From the NCBI RefSeq assembly GCF_900102035.1, contig NZ_LT629689.1, positions 3,518,001 to 3,582,000 on the forward strand: 64,000 bases of DNA, written 5' to 3'. Positions within the stretch are counted from its first letter, which is position 1; each line of letters begins with the position of its first letter. The notes beneath the pieces were generated by a model that made no database searches, was not told where the DNA came from, and was given only the letters and a program-made list of their open reading frames with translations. This document shows, piece by piece, positions 16,376-25,748 of the stretch. Source of the stretch: Pseudomonas extremaustralis (GTDB lineage Bacteria > Pseudomonadota > Gammaproteobacteria > Pseudomonadales > Pseudomonadaceae). A program made the position numbers and the translations under genes.

Positions 16376-16657
16376 CTACGAGTCGCCAAAGTAGTCATCA
16401 CGGGCGACTAGTCCGAATGGGCGCTCCTCGCAGGGCTGCTCATCGCTGAACAGATTCTGCGTGCGGCGCTCCTGCTTCAAAAACGCTAGTGCCGCGAAAA
16501 AGCAACTTTCGCATAGATTGACTCGATAACGTTCGCCATCATGCCCTGCGCCATAGCCCCAGAGCGCCTGGAGCGTCCCGAACTGCTCGCCGTATCCCGG
16601 CACCCTCGTACTGGTAGCGCATACATCGCAAATGGTGTCTTTATGGGTCTCTGTCAT
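16376..16657 (-). CDS. Small protein with two CxxC pairs, 93 aa
   Basis: From ATG 16657. CDVC (residues 10-13) and CESC (about 49-52) could bind one zinc ion, as in zinc-ribbon proteins. The middle contains GTLQALWGYGAGHDGERYRV. No enzyme family recognised. It lies 106 bp upstream of the 90-aa gene on the same strand. Confidence 0.5.
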   Translation of the reverse strand: MTETHKDTICDVCATSTRVPGYGEQFGTLQALWGYGAGHDGERYRVNLCESCFFAALAFLKQERRTQNLFSDEQPCEERPFGLVARDDYFGDS

Positions 16658-16765
16658 CGGGCAGTCCTCGTGTTCGTATTAAAGAGGGTAACCGGGGGCA
16701 CTGCGCAACGGAGCGCCTTTTGCCAATTTGCCAGCCCCGCTGCGTCAGCTCAAGCATGGTCTGGT

Positions 16766-16925
16766 GCGCCATGCCAGCGGTGGATGTGGCAGGTCTTCGA
16801 CAACTGAACTGGGCTATCGAAGGGAGGATTCAAAAGCAGCTGCGCTGATAAACTTATCCACAGTTGCTGATGCAGAAATCAGCAATCCGACTGGGTCAAT
16901 TTCCCATCAGTGCCAACACTTCAAG
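16766..16925. repeat. IS21-type end remnant, copy 2
   Basis: Similar to 3344-3530: GTGGCAGGTC, then GATTCAAAAGCAGCT, AAACTTATCCACA, GTTGCTGATGC and GGGTCAATTT. No istA or istB coding sequence is attached here. It marks another IS21 insertion that has decayed, or one boundary of a cargo block. Confidence 0.6.
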
Positions 16926-16996
16926 CTGTCCATCGACGACCTGTGCCATGATTTGAAGCGCGACGAGTGTCTGGAGATGCGGTTGGCATTGGTTTG

Positions 16997-17230
16997 TCAT
17001 GGTTGTCCCCTGCACGTTTCTTGCGTTGCCGGCGGCGACCACTCCATTCCCTCTTCGAGGATCGGATGGCTTTCGCTCACGACGATCAACGGTTTGTTCC
17101 GATTCTCCAGCGCGAACATGGCGATGGAGCCTTCGACGTCCGCCACCGGCACCTCCCCCTGTGGGTCAAGCCTGCCAACCCAGACATATTGCCGGGTCTC
17201 CAAACATGCAAGGTAATACGAAATACCCAT
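16997..17230 (-). CDS. Hypothetical protein, 77 aa
   Basis: ATG 17230 has a very good GGAGGAAAC site, which decides the start. Sequence begins MGISYYLACLETRQYVWVG and includes FALENRNKPLIVVSESHP. No family recognised; small soluble protein. It stands alone between IS remnants. Confidence 0.55.
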   Translation of the reverse strand: MGISYYLACLETRQYVWVGRLDPQGEVPVADVEGSIAMFALENRNKPLIVVSESHPILEEGMEWSPPATQETCRGQP

Positions 17231-17763
17231 GTTTCCTCCGAATTCGAATCAAGTCTTTTGCTGCGCCAATCCGGAACAGGAGGCAGTACTGCCGCAAACA
17301 TCAAAGGCAGCGTGACACGCTCACACGACAACTACCTTGAAAATCGCCGCAGCAGCCGACCCGAAGCTGCCTGTTAGGTTCTGACAATATCGTCCATAGA
17401 CGGACTCAAGGGTCGAAAGATCCGGCCACATCGAGGACTTCTTGTTTCCGAGCCGATTACACGGTTCGGATCATCTCTCCACCAGGCAATACGCACGAAC
17501 AGTAAAAGCCTGGGTTGCCGCTGGCCGTAGTCTTGTGAGCGTTGACCGGAATTTGGTGAGCGCTGCCGACCTGAAATGCCACCGATAATTAGTGAACGCC
17601 CCGATTTCCGTGGTCTCCCTGGCCATCGGCGTGTGCCAAACGCTCGAAAAACCCTGAAATCAGGGCACCGGAAACAGCTGAGCGCTGAAACAACGCTATT
17701 GGGTTCCCGAACCAGCTGCTAGCATCAAGCAAGCCATCAGCCACAAACCTGCCATTGGTTTCC
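17231..17763. other. Gene-free stretch with IS-end-like repeats
   Basis: No convincing gene. Around 17534-17610 short motifs recur (GTGAGCGTTGACCGGAATTT, GGTGAGCGC, TTAGTGAACG), and GAGCGCTGAAAC appears near 17682. Repeats like these are typical of IS21-class ends, but I could not assign the element. Confidence 0.35.
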
Positions 17764-17934
17764 ATGAAATCCTCTAAACGCCAACCCAAAGCATTGATCG
17801 TTGCCCAGTTAGAGGCAGAAGCTCGAAGGCTGGCCGGCGGCATTTCAGAAAATGAACGCAGGTTCCTCAGAGTAGCACTGGAAAAAGGCAAAGAATTGGA
17901 GCCTACAGGTCGCTTAGCAGGGCCTTCTGCTTGA
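17764..17934 (+). CDS. Putative small protein, 56 aa
   Basis: Frame MKSSKRQPKALIVAQ..., with a charged helical centre (AEARRLAGGISENERRFLRV) and stop at 17932. Basic start, acidic later. No good ribosome site is seen upstream, so expression is doubtful. It converges with the BPSL0761-like gene, 8 bp away. Confidence 0.35.
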   Translation: MKSSKRQPKALIVAQLEAEARRLAGGISENERRFLRVALEKGKELEPTGRLAGPSA

Positions 17935-17942
17935 GATAGAAA

Positions 17943-18245
17943 TCAATCTATCTCCGTGGTTGAGCTCGAGTTAGAGCTTTCATCACAGAACAGCGGGTCA
18001 GCTGCTAACCAGCAGCCCAATGCCGGATGTAGAGGCCCATGCTTGTCCGCCAACAGGGACAATTCCTCTCTCCGCCGCTCTTCAAGCCTGCCTGCGAGCC
18101 AGATATCAGCTGCTTTCGGGTAATGTCGTAGAAGGCGTTCAGCCTGGAGGCGTATGGATTCAGGCAGGGATGAATCCCTGGATAAGTCGCGCAAGAAGTC
18201 TCTTGTCTGCACCACACTACGGGTGCGCTCATGAACCATGGTCAC
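17943..18245 (-). CDS. BPSL0761 family protein, 100 aa
   Basis: GTG 18245 follows AGGAGAG. The sequence HERTRSVVQTRDFLRDL, then SLPESIRLQAERLLRHYP and ADIWLAGRL fits the BPSL0761 family, small proteins common on Pseudomonas and Burkholderia accessory regions. Function unknown. The C-terminus is extended with SSNSSSTTEID. Confidence 0.7.
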   Translation of the reverse strand: MTMVHERTRSVVQTRDFLRDLSRDSSLPESIRLQAERLLRHYPKAADIWLAGRLEERRREELSLLADKHGPLHPALGCWLAADPLFCDESSNSSSTTEID

Positions 18246-18385
18246 GGCAACTCTCCTAAATTGTCCGTGGGGGGAGACGGTTTCCCGTCAACAAATCCCA
18301 CGGCCCAGAGGGACAGTGTATCGAATGGAGAACGAACAGCCAAAATCGGAACCCCTGATCAACCGCTCCATCACTTCGATCCACT

Positions 18386-18438
18386 GTAAGTGCTCCATAA
18401 ATCCCACCAGGGTGAGGTGGGGTTTATGGAGCGCTTAC
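18386..18438. repeat. Near-perfect 23-bp inverted repeat
   Basis: Arms at 18386-18408 and 18416-18438 pair at 21 of 23 positions around a 7-nt loop (GTAAG.GCTCCATAAA.CCCACC). No T-run follows on either strand, so it is not a standard terminator. It lies about 225 bp beyond the stop of the last recombinase gene. Possible roles are a recombinase site, an RNA hairpin that protects the operon's 3' end, or a relic of an IS end. Confidence 0.6.
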
Positions 18439-18663
18439 GTATGTACGGATTCAGGGTGCTCGTGCAGCGGTTGTGTGCAGACCGATCTGGGCTACGAGAC
18501 ATTCAACTATGGGCTGTCCCGCGCTTACCTGCATGGTGTCAACACGAGCCGTGACGGGACACGGTGATCTCCAAGGGATACTGGGATGGGTCGCACTGAG
18601 ACGCATGATGTCCTCGTGAAGTGTGTAAACATCTGGTTCCAAGTCCCACCTCCGGAGCGAAAT

Positions 18664-19872
18664 TTACACTTCTTTTGCGAGCGACCTCGCCGCTTCGATC
18701 TGGGAAGTGATCATCGAAAGCTGTGTTTGCAGAAGTATGCGACTCTCTTCGAGCGAGCTTATCCCAGAATCAGACAAAGTCATTGCGATAGCCATATCGA
18801 CATACCATCTGAATGTTGTCGAAATTTTCTCATGACCCGCTTGCTGAGTTAGCCGCAATTCGATGCTACGCCTGTCTATTTCGGCGATCTCGCCGGCTTT
18901 GTAAAGCGACAGCTGAATGCGATACAGATACGCAGCATAACGTGTCAACGCATAGCGCCGCAGCCCGTGCGGCGAAATTTCACTATCTACAGAATCGAGC
19001 TGGTCGGTGATAGCTTGCGCAGTAAACCTTCCTCCGTTTGCATTATGAGTGCTTACAAACACAACGCCTGGATCATGGCCAGCATGGCACTTTCGGACTA
19101 TTTCCGGGCGCTCATACGCAATGTAATCAAGGGTCTCTTGAAGCAGCAAGGACTCGACTTCAATGTCACGTACCTTTCTAAACTTTGTGCCTTTGGTCAA
19201 AGTGACCCTCACCATGGTTCCGGGCATGACCTCGGGTGGAATTGCACTCACAGGCAGGGATACAACCTCCAAGCGCCTCAGTCCTGCCTCCGCCATCCAA
19301 CGAAGCATCAATTGATTGCGCACATTGATTTCTTCGGCGAGCGGGTGCCCGCATTCCAAAGTTTTATCAGCAATGCCATCTTTCAGGGCTGCAATTTCGT
19401 CTGCGGACGGAATACGCTTTCTTGCCTGCTGAACAGTTCCAAGCAAAAAAGGGATTTTATAGTTTGCACTACTCCCTTGCGTCGCCAGATTTACGACGAT
19501 ACGAAACACGCGACCGCTTAGCATGTCGTTAGAGCCGATCACTCCACGACACAAGCCCGTGTTTTCGGCATACCAATAGAAGGCGCAGACGGATGAAATT
19601 CGGTAATTAATAGCTTTGGCTTCAAGGTCGCCAGAGATCTTTAGCTCATCACGATACTTGCACAAAAGCCTGTCTGTGACATCGTAAATATCGCGTTCAC
19701 CAAGCCAGTTCAACCACGCCTTGAGTCGATATGCGATCTGACGAACATAGGATTTCTCATGACACTGAACGCTTTCAAGATCAAGCAAATAATGCGTTAC
19801 GTGACGCTGAAGCACCCCCGACCCATCAATAACGATGTGCTGTCCATTTTTAGTCGGCAACAGCTCAAACAT
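18664..19872 (-). CDS. Tyrosine recombinase (GmtY-like), 402 aa
   Basis: ATG 19872 (MFELLPTKNG) follows AAGGGTGG and overlaps the upstream gene by 8 nt. All catalytic residues of tyrosine recombinases are visible: Arg in GLRRLEVVSLP, Lys in LTKGTKFRKV, HGLRR, a His in AGHEKISTTFRW and the nucleophile Tyr in RWYVDMA. The N-terminus looks like a SAM-like core-binding domain (YVRQIAYRLKAWLNWL). It is the last gene of a four-gene overlapping set. Gene set, sizes and position match what I recall of Gamma-Mobile-Trio elements, in which this would be GmtY. Confidence 0.75.
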   Translation of the reverse strand: MFELLPTKNGQHIVIDGSGVLQRHVTHYLLDLESVQCHEKSYVRQIAYRLKAWLNWLGERDIYDVTDRLLCKYRDELKISGDLEAKAINYRISSVCAFYWYAENTGLCRGVIGSNDMLSGRVFRIVVNLATQGSSANYKIPFLLGTVQQARKRIPSADEIAALKDGIADKTLECGHPLAEEINVRNQLMLRWMAEAGLRRLEVVSLPVSAIPPEVMPGTMVRVTLTKGTKFRKVRDIEVESLLLQETLDYIAYERPEIVRKCHAGHDPGVVFVSTHNANGGRFTAQAITDQLDSVDSEISPHGLRRYALTRYAAYLYRIQLSLYKAGEIAEIDRRSIELRLTQQAGHEKISTTFRWYVDMAIAMTLSDSGISSLEESRILLQTQLSMITSQIEAARSLAKEV

Positions 19873-20344
19873 TTGAGCCACCCTTGAGCTTGCTGACACT
19901 GAATTGCTTGTCTGCCCATTGGGCTTGTTGCAAGGAAATGCGCTGCTCAAGTTCACGCACCTGATCAAGCAAATCAACGATGGTTTGCGACAAGCCAGGC
20001 ACTATCGTTTCATATTTTTTTACCTTCGCGTCAAGCTCGCTAATTCGCTTTGACTTGAGACAAATTCCCTGCTCAGCCCTGCCATTCTCCAGAACCGACT
20101 GTGCGCTCTCCAGTGACGAGATCACACGCTCGTGAGTGGCTGAGCCCGTCCTAAGTTGATCACCGGCCTTAGAGACGCTCTCGTAGGGCTCAGAAGCCAA
20201 GGCAGCAAACCAGTTGAGGGTGAATTTCTTCGGAACTGGAAAATCGGCCACCCCGTTTTCGATGTATTGCTTCAGACCGCTGAGCTTGCGCTGTATCTTC
20301 TGCTCTGTCTTTTGCCGGTTCACTTCACTAACATGTTTAGACAT
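19865..20344 (-). CDS. Small helical partner protein (GmtX-like), 159 aa
   Basis: ATG 20344 follows CAGGAGG and overlaps the stop of the 752-aa gene by 8 nt; its own stop overlaps the 402-aa recombinase start. The N-terminus is basic (KHVSEVNRQKTEQKIQRKL); residues about 80-145 are predicted coiled coil (LKSKRISELDAKVKKY, then LLDQVRELEQRISLQQ). No catalytic motif. Analogous in place and size to TnpC of Tn554 and to the small member of Gamma-Mobile-Trio sets; may steer recombinase assembly or orientation. Confidence 0.6.
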   Translation of the reverse strand: MSKHVSEVNRQKTEQKIQRKLSGLKQYIENGVADFPVPKKFTLNWFAALASEPYESVSKAGDQLRTGSATHERVISSLESAQSVLENGRAEQGICLKSKRISELDAKVKKYETIVPGLSQTIVDLLDQVRELEQRISLQQAQWADKQFSVSKLKGGSNV

Positions 20345-22595
20345 TGTGAGCCTCCTGCCTGTCGGCAAACGCTTTAAGCATCGGTGACGATGCAGGATCA
20401 AGAACCAGTCCGACATCTTCCGCACTGATGCCAGTCTCAAAGCCCAGCAAATTAGGGCATCCAATACACGACCCTCGGCAAGCCGAAGATTTTTGAACAG
20501 CATCATCCATGAGGCACTTACTGCGCTCTAACAAGGTCGGCGTCTGGCCGAAACATGCACCGTCAGGCACAAAGTTAAGAATGTAGCCAATTTCCTCAAC
20601 CTTCCCAATCATTTTTTCAGCGCGACTCTCTGAAACAGCATCAAACGAACTGAAAAAATCACCCAGTTCTTTCTGCATATTTCCGCAGAGCGCTTCAGTT
20701 CTTTCATTAGCAGCAGACTGTGCAAATGACACAATGCGTTCTGCTTTGATCTCTTCAAAAGCTCTGCGGAAGTCTTTGTCCGTGATGTACTTGGCGGTCA
20801 TTTCAAAATCTGTGTGACGCAAGTGCCAGGACAGCGTTGCAAGATCACCGGACTCAAACTTGTAGAAAAACATCATAGCGAAGAAGCGGCGGAACTGGTG
20901 CTCGCTAAACTGCCAAGGGGTTCCTTCATTATCTGGAACGCCGACGTACTCTGCGAATTCGTTGACTTTGCCGCTTGACCAATAATTAACCTCCCCACCT
21001 CCGAGCGTTGGAAAAGTAAGTAACGACTGGTTTTCTTCATTGCGAACCGGCTCAGTCAGGGCTTCAAGCACGCGAACCGCTTTAGCAACAAGCTTCGTGA
21101 CCGGAAAATACTTGTGCTCTTGATAAACCTTGGCAGAGTACATGCGGATAACCGGGCCGTTCGGCGTCTCCACACAGCATCCTGCTTGAAGCGATTCGAC
21201 TTCGCATTCCCTCCGAGCCGTAAAGCAATAGATAACCAGCAAACAGGCGGTTGGGAGTAAGTGGTGCAGACATTTATTAAGCGATGCACCGCTAACAGCA
21301 CGCCCCTTAGTAATAAGCTTATGTGCTGTTGCTTTACTCACACCCAAACGCTCGCCTATTTCCTGATATGTCAACCCTTGAGCACGAAGTGCGTGACAAT
21401 TTTGAATTTGCTCAGCAGGCAAGACCGATTCAAATTTTTTGGCAGAAGTATCTTTTGCAAACCCGCTTATGGGATAAGGACTCCCCGGATGTCCATCCAG
21501 CCACTCAAGTTGTTTGCTAAGCCACAAGCGCATTTTTTTCGACGCATAGTGCACCTTATGCACTTCTTTCCCGCCGCGCCCTACGTCATCAACATACTCT
21601 TCGTACTTCACCCGCGCCTGAGACTTAAGATCAATCAGCGGCTCGGCATAATCTACAACCCAGCGAATGGCCCGATCCATCAACTCAAAGAAAATAGGTT
21701 GCGGAATATCGCGCGTGCGCACGACGGCCCGCCCCATATTCTTAGATATTTTTTGGGGTTTGATATTATTTTTCTGAAAGAAATCCTTGGGTATCCGCTG
21801 GCTAACAGGAAAAAGGTCTTTAAATATCTGGCACTGACGATAGAGCCTTGAAATAGACGTCAACTCTTTACGAATTGTATCTTGCGAACTAGGGGTTGCA
21901 CTCTGCTCGCTGTCAATACACAAATAGCGTTTGAGTTTTGGTTCAATATAAAAACCATTTTCATAGCGAAACTTGGTAAGCATCACCACCAATGGTGTGT
22001 CGGTATTGCTTAGAATCCGATCACTGACGCCAAGCGCCTTGGCAAGCATCGTTACATTGAAGTCAGGCTGAATCTTATTTCCGTATACCACCGCATACCG
22101 CTCAAGATCGGCTGAAGCACCCCGCAGCTCGACAAGTTCCCCACGTAGACGCTCTTCAAGATTCAAACGTACATACAACGGCTTCCCTATTGACCGTGTA
22201 TAAATCGCAAATACTCCATCATTCACACTTGAAAGATGATTAACACCTTGGAGCCGGAGCCAGCGAACGTGGTTAATAATGTTATTGACGTATTTATACT
22301 GGGAGACACCGGACAAAAGGCCGCCTGTCTTTCTGTCATGAGTAATAGCGCGCGCAAGGTATGCCGAAAGCTTAACCGCATAACAGAGATCTTGATTATC
22401 CGTAAGCAGTTCATTCGGTGCCACGGCAACATTAAAGCGGATAATCTGTTGGCCTGTTTTATCCTCGACAACCCATTGATTATCTGCAAAACGCGACGCA
22501 CCGACAAACCAAGAGGCGGAATAAGAGCCAAGATCATTTAGATCGCGTTCATCATCGAAGAAACTTCTGTACGCATTCAAGTTAATGACACTCAT
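20337..22595 (-). CDS. Large tyrosine recombinase-like protein with internal HTH, 752 aa
   Basis: ATG 22595 overlaps the upstream stop (ATGA). The C-terminal half has recombinase residues: Arg at about 461 in TARRECEVESL, EHQFRR at 565-570, HLRHTDFEMT and Tyr603. A helix-turn-helix (LTYQEIGERLGVSKATAHKL) at about 408-427 sits just before the catalytic domain, unusual for integrases. A C-terminal cysteine cluster (CFGQ at 681, then CRGSCIGC at 706-713) could bind zinc. At 752 aa it is twice the usual integrase length. Probably the GmtZ-like or second recombinase of the module. Confidence 0.65.
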   Translation of the reverse strand: MSVINLNAYRSFFDDERDLNDLGSYSASWFVGASRFADNQWVVEDKTGQQIIRFNVAVAPNELLTDNQDLCYAVKLSAYLARAITHDRKTGGLLSGVSQYKYVNNIINHVRWLRLQGVNHLSSVNDGVFAIYTRSIGKPLYVRLNLEERLRGELVELRGASADLERYAVVYGNKIQPDFNVTMLAKALGVSDRILSNTDTPLVVMLTKFRYENGFYIEPKLKRYLCIDSEQSATPSSQDTIRKELTSISRLYRQCQIFKDLFPVSQRIPKDFFQKNNIKPQKISKNMGRAVVRTRDIPQPIFFELMDRAIRWVVDYAEPLIDLKSQARVKYEEYVDDVGRGGKEVHKVHYASKKMRLWLSKQLEWLDGHPGSPYPISGFAKDTSAKKFESVLPAEQIQNCHALRAQGLTYQEIGERLGVSKATAHKLITKGRAVSGASLNKCLHHLLPTACLLVIYCFTARRECEVESLQAGCCVETPNGPVIRMYSAKVYQEHKYFPVTKLVAKAVRVLEALTEPVRNEENQSLLTFPTLGGGEVNYWSSGKVNEFAEYVGVPDNEGTPWQFSEHQFRRFFAMMFFYKFESGDLATLSWHLRHTDFEMTAKYITDKDFRRAFEEIKAERIVSFAQSAANERTEALCGNMQKELGDFFSSFDAVSESRAEKMIGKVEEIGYILNFVPDGACFGQTPTLLERSKCLMDDAVQKSSACRGSCIGCPNLLGFETGISAEDVGLVLDPASSPMLKAFADRQEAHNV

Positions 22596-24673
22596 ACACT
22601 AGCCTCTTCGATGACGAAAACAGGGATAACATCAACGTAGGGATTCTGATGGCTATTGCAATACTCTTCTGCTTGAGTAAGCAATCTGCGTTGTTCACGC
22701 GCACTGTAGAGCCTGTCGAGAACTGAACTCACGAACAACTTCCACAGACTCCACCTAGAAAACTGTTCTTCCCCTAAGCACTCTTCGGCTTTTGCCAGCA
22801 CCTCGCGCCAGTGGATAACATTGGCGATATTTTCTTTTGTGGCAAGAAACAAACTACGGCGATTCGAGCAACTTACGCACTTATCAATGCGATGACAGAC
22901 TTTCCCCTCTATCGTGCCAGGCTGTACGCCGGCCATGGGATCTGAGCAATGTATGCCGCCGAACTGCTGATTGAGAATCCTTTGTTTGCGTATATCATAA
23001 GCCTCGGGATCAATACCGACTTTCTCTGCAAACTGATCAATATTGACGGTCAATACTGTTTCAAACCAGTCCAAAAATTCGCGAACCTTTTTTTCACGGC
23101 GCAGTATTTCAGGCAGGTGGTGGGTATACTTCGCCGCCATCGTCAAGTCACTATGACGACCGACCTGCATTACCTGCATGGCATCTCGGGTTACAAGGCC
23201 AGTCAACAAAAGAACGCTGCCACGCAGCGCTTTTAGTGTACTCGACCAGCGCTCCCCGGAGACCTCTCGACAGAGCGATTTAAAACTCATATTGATTGTG
23301 TTAAGCGCGAGCTTTGACGGCACATGCACTCGCTCACCGCCAGTTCCTTTTGTATAGTTTTTGTAGAACCCAATAAACAAACTATTGCGATCTTCTTCGC
23401 GCGCAAAGTCGCGAATATTCTCAGTGCATACCCTCAGATATTCAACAACATCAACGGCTGTCAAGGTATCGCAACTAAGCGCCACCCCATCTATGCGCGA
23501 GCTTACAACTACTGACTCCTGATTTTCAGCCCCTTTGCGTAATTTATTCCAGACAAACTGATACTGCCCATCATTGCCAATCGGAATGAGGCAGTTCGTT
23601 GCTAGATTTAATAAAGCATCGGGGTTGATTGCGTAATTGATCGAGAGCCATACAAACGCAGCCACACGAGCTTCACGCGAATAACCGAGAGCACTTCGAA
23701 CATCGGATATGGAGATACCGCTTTTTTGTATGCGGTTAGCCAAGAATGCGTAGGAAGCATCCTTATCAAAAGGATAAATTCCGCCATGATAGATATGGCA
23801 GTAAGTAACTATTACTTGCAGAGCACAGCCATCCATTATCATGGCGCATTCCGCACCCATAACTTTTGCCGCCTGACCACCAATTACCCCAACGGCAGGC
23901 TGTTCAAACATATCCCTCAAGCCTTTCGCCTTCCGTTGATATCCTTGATTACTCGCCCATCGCCTTGCGTCCTGAAGCAATTTATAGTGCTGTACGACCA
24001 AATCCGCACTGGCGCTTTTCAATGCTCCCAAGCGGCTATCTAAGACGCGAGTAGATGCCTCAACAATATCAAACGAATCTTCCAGCGAAGCACAGGCACC
24101 TGCCTCATTAAATAGATTTGAAAGGAGGCTTTCCATACCTTCGAGATCATCAAGCCCCTCGGAAATCAACGTATCCTGATGCTGAGAAATCAGCGCTTGG
24201 ATGTCAACCTCTTTATGAATGGTCACATCAAGCAGAGTGGAGCCTATTCCACGCTCAAACTGGAAGCCTTTGATGTTCAAGCCATGCGGCACGACACCAC
24301 GATTTGCAAGATGGCGAACGAACGCACGCACGCCGGCCGCATAGTTATTTTTTGTTCGATTTTCAATCTCTAGCTTATCAAGATTACTGCGATAGCCGCT
24401 CATCAGATTATGGAAAAGCACAACGATGTACGATTCGCCTGGGTCTGAGATCTCACCAGTTTTCAAGAAATTCCTGAGTTCTTCTTGCGAACCATCTTCG
24501 GCCAAGAAGTCCAAAAATTTAATGATGGGATAAAAATAAGAGACTTCAGTTGAGCTATTATCAGGCCAGAATATTTCGTATGCAGACACGAGGGCATTGC
24601 AAAAGTAATGACCGAGGCTTTCAGTATACTTACCGAAGTCGCGCTCGGTGTAGCCTTTCTTTAGCTTTAGCAT
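22592..24673 (-). CDS. Recombinase-like protein with degenerate active site, 693 aa
   Basis: ATG 24673 (MLKLKKGYTERDFGKY) follows GGGAGG. First gene of the overlapping set. The C-terminal region is recombinase-like: LKALRGSVLLLTG in place of HxxR, then QVGRHSDLTMAAKYTHH with the His and the nucleophile-type Tyr. The first catalytic Arg is not found where expected (NYAINPDALLNL). A cysteine group (CSDP, then CHRIDKCVSC) near the C-terminus resembles the one in the next gene. It may be a structural subunit. The IS30 remnant lies just upstream and may have cut it off from its original promoter. Confidence 0.6.
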   Translation of the reverse strand: MLKLKKGYTERDFGKYTESLGHYFCNALVSAYEIFWPDNSSTEVSYFYPIIKFLDFLAEDGSQEELRNFLKTGEISDPGESYIVVLFHNLMSGYRSNLDKLEIENRTKNNYAAGVRAFVRHLANRGVVPHGLNIKGFQFERGIGSTLLDVTIHKEVDIQALISQHQDTLISEGLDDLEGMESLLSNLFNEAGACASLEDSFDIVEASTRVLDSRLGALKSASADLVVQHYKLLQDARRWASNQGYQRKAKGLRDMFEQPAVGVIGGQAAKVMGAECAMIMDGCALQVIVTYCHIYHGGIYPFDKDASYAFLANRIQKSGISISDVRSALGYSREARVAAFVWLSINYAINPDALLNLATNCLIPIGNDGQYQFVWNKLRKGAENQESVVVSSRIDGVALSCDTLTAVDVVEYLRVCTENIRDFAREEDRNSLFIGFYKNYTKGTGGERVHVPSKLALNTINMSFKSLCREVSGERWSSTLKALRGSVLLLTGLVTRDAMQVMQVGRHSDLTMAAKYTHHLPEILRREKKVREFLDWFETVLTVNIDQFAEKVGIDPEAYDIRKQRILNQQFGGIHCSDPMAGVQPGTIEGKVCHRIDKCVSCSNRRSLFLATKENIANVIHWREVLAKAEECLGEEQFSRWSLWKLFVSSVLDRLYSAREQRRLLTQAEEYCNSHQNPYVDVIPVFVIEEASV

Positions 24674-24709
24674 AGTGCCTCCCTGCAATACTCATGGCGG
24701 TTGCAGAAG

Positions 24710-25690
24710 CTGAGTGCAACACGGTTATTGAATTGAAGCTGGAGCATCATGCATTGCAGTGCGATGGCATCCAACTCTTCTTGGCTGTATACCGACAAGT
24801 CCGTTCCTTTGGGCAGGTACTGGCGCGTTGCTGCCACATTGCCAAGGGCTGTGCGGTCAAAGAAGCAGATCGCCACGCCGGTCTTCTGGGTGATCTCCGC
24901 GTGTCTCGCCATCTCCCGGCCCTGGTCGTAGGTCATGCTCTTGTGCATCGCCAGCGGCATGCGATTGAGCGCCGGGCTGAAGCCTTCCAACGCCGAGGTG
25001 GCCGTCGCGTCGTTCATCTTGATCAGAACAGGTAGCCACTGGTGCGTCCCACCAAGGTACCTACCGCAGAGGCGTTGGCGTTGGCCTTGATCAGGTCACC
25101 CTCCCACTGGCCCGGCATCAGGCGGTCTTCGATCTCCGGCGGGCGTACTTGGATGCTGACTATCTCGGGAATCTGGCCGCACCGATCTACACCGCCAGAA
25201 CGCGGCCTGCGTGTCGTCTTACCTTGGCGCAGACAGATGATCAGCTCCTTGCGCAGCTCACCGGCGGGCAGGGGATAGATCGCGCTGTAGATCGTCTCGC
25301 GACAGACGTAGGCATCTCTGAGGTCGGGTATGTTCATGCTGCGCAGCTTGCCGGCAATCTGCTCGGGAGACAAACGTTCACGCAGCATATGAGCGAACAG
25401 GTCGAAGCGCTCACTACCGGGCAGCAATTTGCGTCTGGGGAGGGAGGCTTGACGCCGGCGCAGCATCTGTTGCTGCTGGGCTCCGTGGGCCGAGTAGGTG
25501 CCGCAAACTTCGCGTTTACGACGCAGCTCTCGGCTGATGGTCGAGGGGGATCGGTTGATCACGCAGGCAATCCTTCTCTGACTGAAGCCTTTGGCATGAC
25601 CGATTTGGATAGTGGCGCGCACTGCAACGCTAAGTTCGGAATAGGACATAGGGGCAGCACCGTACCGAAATGGTCAGGTGTTGCACTCAG
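24710..25690 (-). mobile_element. IS30-family insertion sequence, decayed
   Basis: Perfect 13-bp terminal inverted repeats (CTGAGTGCAACAC) lie at 24710-24722 and, inverted, at 25678-25690. The element is 981 bp, shorter than typical IS30 copies (about 1.1-1.2 kb). It sits between the recombinase operon and the island recA, so it inserted after the island formed. The transposase inside is broken. Confidence 0.85.
24740..25649 (-). pseudogene. IS30 transposase, frameshifted
   Basis: Starts MSYSELSVAVRATIQIGHA at 25649; HTH region FSQRRIACVINRSPSTISREL and the first DDE part PGQWEGDLIKANANASAVG are clear. The frame breaks at about 25020, continues in another frame with FSPALNRMPLAMHKSMTYDQG, then QYLPKGTDLSVYSQEELDAIA, and degenerates after that. 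The stretch between the last Asp and Glu of the DDE triad is scrambled (FFDRTALGNVAATRQYL), so it should be inactive. Confidence 0.8.
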
Positions 25691-25711
25691 TTTTTGCGGT
25701 CACCCATACTA

Positions 25712-25737
25712 TCTAGGCAGCACCAGATGGTGCTGCC
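25712..25737. terminator. Terminator after island recA
   Basis: Hairpin with arms GGCAGCACCA and TGGTGCTGCC around GA, 11 bp past the recA stop. On the minus strand (the recA direction) no long T-run follows, so strength is uncertain, but position and perfect 10-bp stem suit recA transcript ending. Confidence 0.6.
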
Positions 25738-25748
25738 TTAAACGTCGA

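Noticed and set aside
18386..18438. Integron attC site
   Set aside because: No GTTRRRY/RYYYAAC core sites at the ends, and no integron integrase near.
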